Positions 7,546-15,397 are shown, counted from the first letter of the stretch. The stretch is 17,706 nucleotides of DNA from Gallionellales bacterium CG03_land_8_20_14_0_80_55_15 (GCA_002780675.1 PEUR01000129.1:1-17706), one strand, 5' to 3'. A program made the numbers and translations. The notes: generated from the letters alone by a model not told the origin.

Positions 7546-8435
7546 CACACCACCTCCTTATCAGTTCCCTTATAAAACACATTAGGGGCATTGCCCATTT
7601 CCGGCTTCAGCACTTGCACATGGTTATTGCGGATAAACAGGCTTACCGGGCTTTCCGGGTCATTACGATCACCAAAAATTCGTGTGCCGGTCGGGCATAC
7701 TTCGACACAGGCGGGATTGAGTCCTTTAGTGATGCGGTGGTAACACCAATTACATTTATCAACCGTCCCCCTCGATTCATTGAAGCTACGCGCGCCGTAA
7801 GGACAAGCCTGTACGCAATACTGGCAACCGATACAGTAAGTCGTATCAATCAGCACCGGACCATCCTTAGCCTTAAATGTAGCACCCGTCGGACACACCT
7901 GGACGCAAGACGGATGCTCGCATTGGTTGCACAGCTTGGGTACAAAGAACGCCTTGTCCACCTTGACATTTCTATAGCGGTTATCAAAACGAAATTTGGT
8001 TTCCGAGCCGGTATTCTCAATATTTTTCGGATCGGACTGGCTGTCAACGATAGCGGTATTGGAGCCTTCCAGATAAACATAACGCTCGACCCAGGTACGA
8101 TGGTGGTTGGCATCCATCTGCACACTGTTTTCCATCTTACACGCCTCCATGCAACGCAGACAGCCGATACAACGATCGGTATCAACCCCTATTGCCCATT
8201 TATGATCGTTCCAGTTGTAATCAGGCACTTGGGGCGGATTATTGACCGCCTCGGCGTATTGTTCATCATTTTGTTGAAACGCGCGGTTACCTCTTTCAGA
8301 TACGACGGCTCCCACTGCACCACCCGCACCGACCAACGCTCCCGCGCACGCCACACCTTTACCCAGGAATCCCAGGAAATTCCGGCGTGACATCACAGCC
8401 CTATCCTGTTCCACTTGCGTATCTGGAGTCGTCAT
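7545..8435 (-). CDS. Tat-exported four-cluster [4Fe-4S] ferredoxin (NrfC/PsrB/DsrO-like)
   Basis: This is a periplasmic iron-sulfur electron-transfer subunit. A Tat motif SRRNFLGFLG (16-25) and hydrophobic Ala/Gly segment precede four cysteine sets for [4Fe-4S] clusters: Cys89/92/95/99, Cys169/172/177/181, Cys201/204/207/211 and Cys228/231/243/247. This pattern is that of NrfC, PsrB and DsrO, which link an NrfD-type membrane subunit to a partner protein. Two starts are plausible. ATG 8435 has a GAGGG site five bases away and is used here (296 residues). ATG 8462 overlaps the cytochrome stop as ATGA and would add nine residues. The 3' end overlaps the NrfD start as TGATG, so strong translational coupling is expected. 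The physiological partner is probably the hexaheme cytochrome encoded upstream. Confidence 0.93.
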   Translation of the reverse strand: MTTPDTQVEQDRAVMSRRNFLGFLGKGVACAGALVGAGGAVGAVVSERGNRAFQQNDEQYAEAVNNPPQVPDYNWNDHKWAIGVDTDRCIGCLRCMEACKMENSVQMDANHHRTWVERYVYLEGSNTAIVDSQSDPKNIENTGSETKFRFDNRYRNVKVDKAFFVPKLCNQCEHPSCVQVCPTGATFKAKDGPVLIDTTYCIGCQYCVQACPYGARSFNESRGTVDKCNWCYHRITKGLNPACVEVCPTGTRIFGDRNDPESPVSLFIRNNHVQVLKPEMGNAPNVFYKGTDKEVV

Positions 8436-8458
8436 TTTTCCCTCACTCGATAATTTAT

Positions 8459-9586
8459 TCATTTGCAACTCACGCTGGCGTAATAAGCCGACAAGTTCTC
8501 TATATCCAATGGGCTGAGCGTTTTCGCCACGCTCGTCATCACCGCATGGGTGCGGCTGCCATCCCGGTACGCCTTGAGTGTATTGGAAAGATATTCAGCA
8601 TTTTGCCCCGCCAGATTCGGCCATGCCGATGAGCCGCTGATGCCCACAGAGCCTTTACCATAAAGCCCGCCGGCACTGTGGCAAGCGGCACAATTGGCCG
8701 CCTTGGCTTTGCCCAGTTCTGCCTTGGCCTGGTCGCCGCCGGTGACAACACAACGGGTGCTGGCAAAATAGGCCGCCACATTGCGCATATCTAACTCGCT
8801 CAAGCCTTCCGCCAGGGGAGTCATCATGTCATTTTGGCGTACGCCCGATTTAAACGTCTTCAGCGTATCAACCAAATAGTTGGCGTGTTGCCCCGCCAGG
8901 TTCGGCCATGCCGGGTTGGCGCTCGTCCCCGCCTCCCCGTGGCAGCCAACACAGGCAGCGGCGACGGCTTTACCCGCCTTGGCATCTCCCCGCAGGCTGG
9001 GCGGCAGATTAGCGAAAACGATCCGGGGTGAGTGCGGGTTGTGGCATTGGGTGCAAAGCTCATCACCACTATGAGTAGCAACGTCAATCTGACGCTGTTC
9101 AGTAGGTCGTCCGGCCAGCTTTTCGTGACAATTGAGGCAGATTCCGCGCATATCTTGCGGCTTCAACAGCAAATTTCTACCCGGTACGTTGGCGGGATGA
9201 ACTTTATGTTCATGGTGGGTAATCGAGTTGACTTTATCCTCAATGGACAGCGGCATTGCCTGTTTGGACGGGTGGTTTCCTGCCGGACCGGTATGACAAA
9301 CCTCGCAACCGGGGCCGTATTTATAGACAACGCCCTGAATGGCATCATTTCGGGTCGCCTTGCGGTGGATGCCGGCAGTCCAAACCTCATACTCTTTCTT
9401 GTGACATAACAAACAGGATGCAGAACCCTGAAGTTTCGGCACTTTGGAAGCGATCTCCGCTACCGCCGCACCACGGTAATGACCGTACTGATAAAACGAA
9501 TCCGGTATTAAAAATGTCCTGACCGAAAATGCAATTAAAGCAACCACCACGATTAAGGCCAACAAACGAGCTATGTGTTTAGGCAT
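8459..9586 (-). CDS. Hexaheme cytochrome c: tetraheme domain fused to cytochrome c4-like diheme domain
   Basis: This is a membrane-anchored or exported periplasmic multiheme cytochrome. The 375-residue protein has an N-terminal hydrophobic helix (about 7-27; signal or anchor) and six CxxCH sites: CLLCH 58-62, CEVCH 94-98, CLNCH 150-154, CTQCH 178-182, CVGCH 212-216 and CAACH 299-303. The first four, with extra histidines (HHEHKVH at 124-130), resemble tetraheme/DmsE- or NrfB-type electron carriers. The last two head tandem cytochrome c4-like units sharing AWPNLAGQ.A.YL and a likely axial Met (about 254/255 and 350). It starts at ATG 9586 with GGAGGG upstream; the longer frame from 9649 runs into the promoter. 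It is first in the operon and the ferredoxin follows by overlap. Heme count is certain; the electron partner is not known. Confidence 0.93.
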   Translation of the reverse strand: MPKHIARLLALIVVVALIAFSVRTFLIPDSFYQYGHYRGAAVAEIASKVPKLQGSASCLLCHKKEYEVWTAGIHRKATRNDAIQGVVYKYGPGCEVCHTGPAGNHPSKQAMPLSIEDKVNSITHHEHKVHPANVPGRNLLLKPQDMRGICLNCHEKLAGRPTEQRQIDVATHSGDELCTQCHNPHSPRIVFANLPPSLRGDAKAGKAVAAACVGCHGEAGTSANPAWPNLAGQHANYLVDTLKTFKSGVRQNDMMTPLAEGLSELDMRNVAAYFASTRCVVTGGDQAKAELGKAKAANCAACHSAGGLYGKGSVGISGSSAWPNLAGQNAEYLSNTLKAYRDGSRTHAVMTSVAKTLSPLDIENLSAYYASVSCK

Positions 9587-9635
9587 GATCCCTCCATAAT
9601 TTTTCCAGTCGGATAGACCAGAACAACTATCGGGC

Positions 9636-9641
9636 ATCATG
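9636..9641 (-). promoter_or_regulatory. -10 element of the cytochrome operon promoter
   Basis: CATGAT on the minus strand matches TATAAT in four of six positions and lies 21 bases after the FNR box, the spacing expected of a class II FNR-activated promoter. Predicted start of transcription is near 9629, about 43 bases before the cytochrome ATG. Confidence 0.45.
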
Positions 9642-9662
9642 CCCATCAATTGATTTGCGTCA

Positions 9663-9676
9663 TTGATTTATATCAA
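9663..9676 (-). promoter_or_regulatory. FNR/Anr-type binding site
   Basis: TTGATTTATATCAA matches the FNR/Anr consensus TTGAT-N4-ATCAA at every fixed position. Its centre lies about 41 bases upstream of the predicted transcription start of the hexaheme cytochrome operon, so activation under low oxygen is the natural prediction. An additional palindrome ATCAATTGAT sits at 9645-9654. Between here and the flavoenzyme stop at 9862 I see no gene. Confidence 0.75.
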
Positions 9677-9861
9677 TTGCGGACAGTTTATCGTGAGCGG
9701 AGACAAGGTGCTGAATACCCCTTTGCCTGGCTGAATTTTGCGGACAATCCGGCCTTGCTGTGGGAACGGCTGCGCCTTCCTGCAAGACCGCCGGTCACCT
9801 GCTTTTTTCACATAGCGCCGTACCTTTTCGCCAGGGATTATTCGGCATGATCAGCCGCGTG

Positions 9862-11265
9862 TCATATCACCTTGCCCGGATTCATCAGCCCTTGCGGGTC
9901 GAGCGCCTGCTTGATGGTGCGCATTAACTCCAGTTCAAGCGGGGCTTTGTAATCCTTGATCGCCTCGCGCTTGAGTTGTCCCAGTCCATGCTCGGCGCTG
10001 ATAGTGCCGCCCAATCGCGCCACCACTTCATAAACGATGCGGTTCACCTGATGCTCTTGCTGTTCGATAAAGACCAGGTTTTCCGAAACTTCTGGCATCG
10101 AGGCGTTGTAATGAATATTGCCGTCGCCCATATGGCCAAACGCAACGATACGTACGCCTGCAAATCTACCACGCAATGCCGCACTGGCCTGGGTGATAAA
10201 TTCCGCCGCACGACTGACTGGCACGGCGACATCATGCTTGATGCTGATACCCTCACGCTTTTGCGCCTCGCTGATATTTTTGCGCAGCTTCCACCACTTT
10301 TCGGCCTTCTGCACATCATTTGCAATGTCGAACGTCAATACTTCGCCGCCGAAATTAAGCAGCCCGTTACGCAACATGGCTTCGGGCGAATGTTGCAACA
10401 CGTCGTCAACCTTGATCAGCAGATACCAGTCATACTTGCGCTTGAAAGGTTCTTGCGTGTCTTCTATGTGTTTGAAAACCAGATCCAGGCAATTGCGTGA
10501 AATGATTTCAAAGCCACTCAACGCCTGACCGCAGGTTGCACGGATATTGGAAAGCAAACGCACCGCCACTTCGGGACTGGCAATCGCCACACAAGCTGTA
10601 GCGGTCGCTTGCGGACGCGGAAAAAGTTTCAACACGGCTGCGGTAATAATGCCCAGCGTACCTTCTGCACCGATGAACAACTGCTTCAAATCATAGCCGG
10701 TGTTGTCCTTACGCAAGCTGCGCAGCCCGTTCCAGATACGCCCGTCAGGCAACACCACTTCCAGCCCCAATACCAAATCGCGCGCGCTGCCGTAACGCAA
10801 CACGCCGATGCCGCCCGCATTGGTGGAAAGATTGCCGCCGATCTCACAATGCGGCGCGATCGCCGTCAGCCCTAGGGGAAACAGGCGATTAGCCTGCTCG
10901 GCGGCATCATAAAGACTGGCCAACTTACAGCCCGCCTCGACCGTCAAGGTATAGTTAATCGCATCCATCGCACGTATCTGATTCATGAGCGACAGATTAA
11001 GCACGATCTGCCTGCCCTCTGGTAGCGGCACAGAAGCGCCGCACAAACTGGTGTTGCCCCCCTGCGGCACGATGGCGATTTGCTGCGCCGCGCACAATTT
11101 GACAATATCCGAGACTTGCTGCGTGTTGGCAGGAAATACGACGGCAATCGCCTCGCCAGAATAGCGACCGCGCCAATCCTTAAAGTAGGGCAGCGCAGCC
11201 AACCCTGTCAGCAGCGCCTCACTGCCGACAATGGCGCTTGCTGCCGGAATAAAATCAGTATGCAT
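9862..11265 (-). CDS. FAD-linked D-2-hydroxyacid dehydrogenase, GlcD/D2HGDH-like
   Basis: This is a vanillyl-alcohol-oxidase-fold flavoenzyme that probably oxidises a D-2-hydroxy acid (glycolate, D-lactate or D-2-hydroxyglutarate) to the keto acid. The 467-residue protein has the FAD-binding PP loop VPQGGNTSLCG (66-76), CEIGGNLSTNAGGIGVLRYG (140-159), KDNTGYDLKQLFIGAEGTLGIIT (186-208), the metal-site motif GHMGDGNIH, SAEHGLGQLKR and the ending DPQGLMNPGKVI. Length fits GlcD or D2HGDH. It starts at ATG 11265, directly abutting the TAA of the preceding membrane cytochrome gene. No GlcE or GlcF gene is next to it, so its electron acceptor is not the usual glycolate-oxidase partner; the adjacent membrane heme protein is a candidate. 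Fold and flavin are certain, the substrate is not. Confidence 0.9.
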   Translation of the reverse strand: MHTDFIPAASAIVGSEALLTGLAALPYFKDWRGRYSGEAIAVVFPANTQQVSDIVKLCAAQQIAIVPQGGNTSLCGASVPLPEGRQIVLNLSLMNQIRAMDAINYTLTVEAGCKLASLYDAAEQANRLFPLGLTAIAPHCEIGGNLSTNAGGIGVLRYGSARDLVLGLEVVLPDGRIWNGLRSLRKDNTGYDLKQLFIGAEGTLGIITAAVLKLFPRPQATATACVAIASPEVAVRLLSNIRATCGQALSGFEIISRNCLDLVFKHIEDTQEPFKRKYDWYLLIKVDDVLQHSPEAMLRNGLLNFGGEVLTFDIANDVQKAEKWWKLRKNISEAQKREGISIKHDVAVPVSRAAEFITQASAALRGRFAGVRIVAFGHMGDGNIHYNASMPEVSENLVFIEQQEHQVNRIVYEVVARLGGTISAEHGLGQLKREAIKDYKAPLELELMRTIKQALDPQGLMNPGKVI

Positions 11266-12009
11266 TTAACGTAGCGGTCTTTTTAATGTCCATATCTGAA
11301 ACAACGAAATTAGAATCTGCAAGGCCATGGACATACCCAGTAATCCACCTGCCACAATGACGATGATGGCGTAGTTTGAATCCATTTTTGTCATAAACCA
11401 GGAGGCGACATCAACGAACACTGCAAGCATCGGTGAAACCACCAGAAATCGTTTAAAGATAACGTTAACTTCTGATTGTATAAAGATACCGCCCAGCATG
11501 AAGAGCAACAGACTAATACCAAATAAGTGAATATGCGATAGCTTCAATAAACTGGCCATAGACATGCCGGTATCCACTTCCGCAAATTTATGAAGACCGG
11601 CGTAAGTGCTGAAATCCGGCAAATTCATGCCGGAACTTTGCACGTGGCAATTCAGACAGGTTTTTTGCAGGATAGGTTTGATCTCATGTTCAAAATGATC
11701 TTCTCCCGCACCATCTTTGAGCCAGGCGACCATCAAATCACGGTCTTCAATGCTGATATTCCCCGCCATTGAGCCACGTATCGCCGCTTCAAGCCGGGTA
11801 CCGCTACGATTGCCGTAATAGCTGTCAGCCACATCGCTGATTGAAAGCCCAGGCTTTCCATCGTTCATTTGATGAGTGACATACAAATAAGAGGTAGCCA
11901 TCAAATAGCCCAGCCCAACCAGCAACAAGAAACAGGTGTACAAGAGCTTCTCGCTAATCGTGCGATCATAAAAACGTTTTGGAACGATGTGTCCTTCAGG
12001 TGCGACCAT
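11266..12009 (-). CDS. Four-helix membrane protein with one c-type heme site
   Basis: I do not recognise a named family. The 247-residue product has a basic N-terminus, a first membrane helix (about 22-42), a periplasmic region of about 100 residues with a single CLNCH heme c motif (near residue 118), then three helices. The second begins SHIHLFGISLLLF, with two histidines that could bind a heme or face a quinone site. The remaining two are around VSPMLAVFVDVASWF and YAIIVIVAGGLLGMSMALQI. The start at ATG 12009 is preferred (an AGGG site about nine bases away) over GTG 12036, which would lie two bases from priA. It follows priA and abuts the flavoenzyme. It looks like a membrane electron-transfer protein; the CxxCH and helices are direct, the role is inferred. 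Confidence 0.8.
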   Translation of the reverse strand: MVAPEGHIVPKRFYDRTISEKLLYTCFLLLVGLGYLMATSYLYVTHQMNDGKPGLSISDVADSYYGNRSGTRLEAAIRGSMAGNISIEDRDLMVAWLKDGAGEDHFEHEIKPILQKTCLNCHVQSSGMNLPDFSTYAGLHKFAEVDTGMSMASLLKLSHIHLFGISLLLFMLGGIFIQSEVNVIFKRFLVVSPMLAVFVDVASWFMTKMDSNYAIIVIVAGGLLGMSMALQILISLFQIWTLKRPLR

Positions 12010-12037
12010 GATAACTTGCCCTAAAAATGGCAACACT

Positions 12038-14245
12038 CTAAAACTCTAGCGGGTCAATGTCCAGTGAACAGCGCAATTTTTGGGCAGGTATATTATTCAG
12101 CGAAGGTTGCCAGGCATGTAAAAATTGCTGTAATTCGCTGCGACTACCCGACTGAACCAGCAGTTGTGCGCGCACATAATTGGCTCGACGCGCAAGAGAT
12201 GCAGGAACTACGCCGAGGATTTCCACTGCTCTATTCAAGCCGACTGCGGCAACACGCGCCTGATTGAGATAAGCGTAAACCTCAGTCTCTTCCTTACTCT
12301 CAGCACGCAGCATGGCCTGATAGACGAAGGGCGGGAAACCGGCCAGTTGCCGCTCGGCGAGTTGTGTCGCCGCCCACCCCGCAAAATCATGATTCTGCAA
12401 ACACAAAAACAGCGGGTGATCGGGAAAGGCTGTTTGTATCAGTACCTCACCCGGTTTCTCAGCACGCCCCGCACGTCCTGCCACTTGCATCAACTGCGCG
12501 AAGAGTTTCTCGCCCGCTCGAAAATCCGCACTGTACAAGGCGCTATCGGGATTCAACACCCCGACCAGAGTCAGTGCGGGGAAATCATGGCCTTTCGCCA
12601 GCATCTGCGTGCCGACCAGAATATCTACCTCGTGTGCCTGTATCTGCTCACGCATGATTTTCCAGGCGCGCTTGTTGCGCGTACTGTCGCTATCCACACG
12701 CAAGATGCGCGCATCGGGAAAGCGTTCCCGCAATGCGCTTTCTATCCGCTGCGTCCCGCTCCCGACTGGCTGCAAATCGGCATGGCCACAGCCGGGACAA
12801 GCGCGAGGCAGCCGCACTTGATAGCCGCAAAGATGACAGCGCAAGCGCTTATCCTTGAGGTGCAACACCATTTTCCCGGCGCAGTTCTTGCAATCTGATA
12901 ACCAGCCGCATTCCGTACACATCAACACCGGCGCATAACCCCGCCGGTTGATAAACAGCAGGCTTTGTTCGCCGCGCTGGATTCGTAGCCCGATTTCACG
13001 CAGCAATTTTTCGCTGATACCTTCAAACATCTGCGTTTGCTTGGTATTGATGCAACTGATGGTGGGCAGACTGGCAGCCGCCAGCGCACGTTCGGTCAGC
13101 TTGAGTAAACGGTAACGACCATTCTGCGCATTAAAATAAGTCTCCAGCGAAGGCGTTGCCGAACCCAACACAATGGGAACAGCACATTGTTTGGCGCGGA
13201 AAATAGCCACATCGCGCGCCGAATAGCGCAATCCCTCTTGCTGCTTGTAGGAAGTGTCGTGTTCCTCATCCACCAAAATAAGTGCCAGTCTGGGCAATTC
13301 GGTGAATACCGACAAGCGCGTGCCGAGCACGATCTGCGCCGCACCCGATTGTGCTTGCTGCCAATTATGTAATCGCTGGTTTTCCGACAGACCGCTGTGC
13401 AGGCTCACCAGATCCGCATCAGGAAAACGATTGCGAAAATAGCCTTCAAGTTGCGGAGTGAGATTGATTTCGGGAACCAACAGCAGCACCTGCCCTGCCC
13501 GTTGCAACATCTGGTGCATGAGATGCACATACACTTCCGTCTTGCCGCTGCCAGTCACGCCCTGCAGCAGGAAGCACGCGTAACCCCGCGCGCGCACGAC
13601 GCTGTCCACTGCCAGTTGTTGTTCGGCGGTCAAAGTGTGCGCATTCGCGAAAGTATGAGCGACGACCGCCCCTCCCATGGGAAGGCCTGGGGAGGAAATA
13701 TGAGCTTCGCACGACTCGACCCAGCCTTGCTCCAGCAGCCATTTCAGTTGCGTGGCCGCTGTTGCTGAAATGGCTTTCAATTGCTGCAGATTACACGTCT
13801 GCGCGGCCAATTTTTCGAGAATACGCAGCGCAATCACTTTGCGTTTCGGTAAAGACGCTATAGCGGGGGGGCAGCCAGCCAGCCGATAGTGCAAAATCGG
13901 CTTAATCGTGATCGGCTTATCCGCACGAAGCCGCGTCGGTAATGCAGTAAATACCGCTTGCCCGATGGGATAGTGATAATAATTGCTGCAAAATTTCAAC
14001 AACGACAGAAATCGGGCTGACAGCAGCGCACTGCCCGATAAAACCTGCAACACAGGCTTGATGCGCGTAGCGGAAAGGGGAGATTCAGCGACGCGCTCCA
14101 TCACCACGCCAACCTTTTTCCTGGTACCAAATGGCACGAGTACACGCTGCCCAGGCACAACAGATTCATCCGCCGAGTAATCAAACAGGGTGGCTAATGG
14201 AACATCAAGGGCGACGCGAACAATGGGCTTTATGGGTGGATTCAT
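12038..14245 (-). CDS. priA: Primosomal replication restart helicase PriA
   Basis: PriA is the 3'-to-5' superfamily 2 helicase that recognises stalled forks and reloads the replisome. The 735-residue protein has an N-terminal 3'-DNA-binding region (RVALDVPLATLFDY, PGQRVLVPFG), a winged-helix part, Walker A GVTGSGKTE (229-237), the DEEH box (326-329), GSATPSLET (361-369), and the eight-cysteine zinc-binding insert (Cys443, 446, 452, 455, 470, 473, 483, 486). Helicase motifs V and VI follow (GTQMLAKGHDFP, QVAGRAGR), and a C-terminal domain ends LDIDPLEF. Length matches the family. The ATG at 14245 overlaps the stop of the upstream Abi-like gene as TGATG. Downstream genes are the membrane heme protein and the flavoenzyme, so it lies in the middle of an unusual transcript. 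Confidence 0.97.
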   Translation of the reverse strand: MNPPIKPIVRVALDVPLATLFDYSADESVVPGQRVLVPFGTRKKVGVVMERVAESPLSATRIKPVLQVLSGSALLSARFLSLLKFCSNYYHYPIGQAVFTALPTRLRADKPITIKPILHYRLAGCPPAIASLPKRKVIALRILEKLAAQTCNLQQLKAISATAATQLKWLLEQGWVESCEAHISSPGLPMGGAVVAHTFANAHTLTAEQQLAVDSVVRARGYACFLLQGVTGSGKTEVYVHLMHQMLQRAGQVLLLVPEINLTPQLEGYFRNRFPDADLVSLHSGLSENQRLHNWQQAQSGAAQIVLGTRLSVFTELPRLALILVDEEHDTSYKQQEGLRYSARDVAIFRAKQCAVPIVLGSATPSLETYFNAQNGRYRLLKLTERALAAASLPTISCINTKQTQMFEGISEKLLREIGLRIQRGEQSLLFINRRGYAPVLMCTECGWLSDCKNCAGKMVLHLKDKRLRCHLCGYQVRLPRACPGCGHADLQPVGSGTQRIESALRERFPDARILRVDSDSTRNKRAWKIMREQIQAHEVDILVGTQMLAKGHDFPALTLVGVLNPDSALYSADFRAGEKLFAQLMQVAGRAGRAEKPGEVLIQTAFPDHPLFLCLQNHDFAGWAATQLAERQLAGFPPFVYQAMLRAESKEETEVYAYLNQARVAAVGLNRAVEILGVVPASLARRANYVRAQLLVQSGSRSELQQFLHAWQPSLNNIPAQKLRCSLDIDPLEF

Positions 14246-14922
14246 CACGCTATCGTTTGTGAGATCGACAATAGCGGTGCGCCCTGCTCACCCGCGCTGT
14301 GAATAGCAGAGAACCGATCTACCGATGCCAGAACGGTTGCCATATCAACATTGAGCCATGTTAAAAATTCGACCGCCTCGGCATGTTGAACTGTCAAATC
14401 GTGCCAATGCCAAATAAGCTCATAGTGAAATACGCGGTTGCGTAGCAAGCGTAAGCGGTTCAATCGACGCGAGAGGGTTTTGCGCTGGCGCTCGTGACGC
14501 GGTGCATGGGGGAGTGTCTTGCCCGCAAGCCAAGGCCATAATCTTTGGCCGTATTCGTAACGCACATCAAATAAGCTGCACCAAAAACCGAAGCTCATTT
14601 CCGCCACCACAGCGCCCGGCGCAACCGGCTTCCGATTTCGCTTGAGCAGATTAACGGCATCTTGAATCGACTGCGCTTCGCGTTGATCAAAAGGAAATGT
14701 GGCGTACCAATCTTCATGTCCCGTATGCTGCCACAGTGCAGAATGCAAAGTATTTCGGAGCGTTACTTCCAGCAAGTTGAGCACGGGATAAAGCGCTTCA
14801 CATAGCTGGATATTCCAAAGATAACGCTGCAAAATATGTTCCGCCGATTCGCTACGGCCAGTACGCCGGTATCCAGTCAAACGATCCGCTGACAGCGCGC
14901 CAACGAGGGACTTTAACTCCAT
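14245..14922 (-). CDS. Abi_2-like HEPN protein (abortive infection family)
   Basis: This resembles the AbiD/AbiF (Abi_2) family, HEPN-fold proteins linked with abortive phage infection and thought to act as RNases. The 225-residue product has the family-like core YLWNIQLCEALYPVLNLLEVTLRN (residues 34-57), a middle FGFWCSLFDVRYEYGQRLWP, and RLRLLRNRVFHYELIW, holding an R-x4-H HEPN motif (Arg161, His166). It starts at ATG 14922 with GGAG eight bases upstream. Its stop overlaps the priA ATG (TGATG), so the two are translationally linked. That arrangement is unusual for a defence gene and could mean it responds to replication state, or simply that it inserted in frame with an existing transcript. 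The HEPN motif is visible; RNase activity and defence role are family inference. Confidence 0.75.
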   Translation of the reverse strand: MELKSLVGALSADRLTGYRRTGRSESAEHILQRYLWNIQLCEALYPVLNLLEVTLRNTLHSALWQHTGHEDWYATFPFDQREAQSIQDAVNLLKRNRKPVAPGAVVAEMSFGFWCSLFDVRYEYGQRLWPWLAGKTLPHAPRHERQRKTLSRRLNRLRLLRNRVFHYELIWHWHDLTVQHAEAVEFLTWLNVDMATVLASVDRFSAIHSAGEQGAPLLSISQTIA

Positions 14923-14940
14923 CTAGTCATCTCCAAATAA

Positions 14941-15033
14941 TTGCACCACGGTCACAAGGAAGTTATAATAAGCGCGCAGTCCCTGGGCCATTCCTCTCCC
15001 CACCTTCGGGTAGGTGATGAATCTGGGGTTTTT
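14941..15033 (+). ncRNA. Possible short transcript between promoter-like and terminator-like elements
   Basis: The plus strand has TTGCAC (14941-14946), exactly 17 bases, then a perfect TATAAT (14964-14969). About 25 bases past the predicted start, CCCCACCT/AGGTG...GGGG (14998-15028) folds with a bulge and is followed by five T (15029-15033). Together they would bound an RNA of roughly 55 bases with no coding frame. The -35 matches in only three of six positions and the hairpin is imperfect, so the call is tentative. I do not recognise an RNA family. The remainder of 14923-15109 shows no gene. Confidence 0.25.
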
Positions 15034-15109
15034 CGTTTATGGCCTGATAAAACGATTACATCTGGATCGTAGCTTCCGTCAATCGCATCAACACAAAGCC
15101 TTAAAAATA

Positions 15110-15397
15110 TTAAGCACTTTGCATCTCGGCTACTGTTCTTGTTACGTGAGCGTGTTTGCGAACAGTTTTGAATTCAGCGACGATGTCTTCAATGTCAACC
15201 TGTTGCGCGGCAAGCATTTGCTCCAGGATATTACTTACCTTCTTTAGCGCCGCAATGTCTGTATCAACTTGACCTTGCGTCGGAATGAAGTAACCTACCG
15301 TCTGACCATGACGATTTACTGCCACAGGCACACTGGAGGCAATGTACTCCGCCAGGTCCGCCCTGAATTCTCGAATGCCAACCTTTGTTGTTTCCAT
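15110..15397 (-). CDS. Phd/YefM-family antitoxin, orphan
   Basis: This is a type II antitoxin of the Phd/YefM fold, which binds its operator as a dimer and neutralises a partner toxin. The 95-residue product begins TTKVGIREFRADLAEYI (2-19) and continues SSVPVAVNRHGQTVGYFIP, the typical N-terminal Phd DNA-binding domain. The C-terminal half (about 45-95) is helical and charged and would bind the toxin. It starts at ATG 15397 with GGAGG eight bases upstream. No toxin gene follows: only about 190 bases separate its stop from the Abi-like gene, and they hold no Doc-, RelE- or PIN-like frame. It lies 27 bases downstream of a broken second antitoxin. It may be a free-standing regulator or the remnant of a lost module. 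Confidence 0.8.
   Translation of the reverse strand: METTKVGIREFRADLAEYIASSVPVAVNRHGQTVGYFIPTQGQVDTDIAALKKVSNILEQMLAAQQVDIEDIVAEFKTVRKHAHVTRTVAEMQSA

Noticed and set aside
7614-8390. Plus-strand open frame of 258 codons opposite the ferredoxin
   Set aside because: It is antisense to a gene with four intact cysteine clusters and a Tat signal.
9650-9850. Plus-strand frame of 66 codons between the cytochrome and flavoenzyme genes
   Set aside because: It begins at TTG inside the FNR promoter region, lacks a ribosome site and matches no family I know.
13865-13871. G7 run in priA as a possible slippery site
   Set aside because: Seven bases in an essential-type gene with an intact frame is too short to argue for phase variation.
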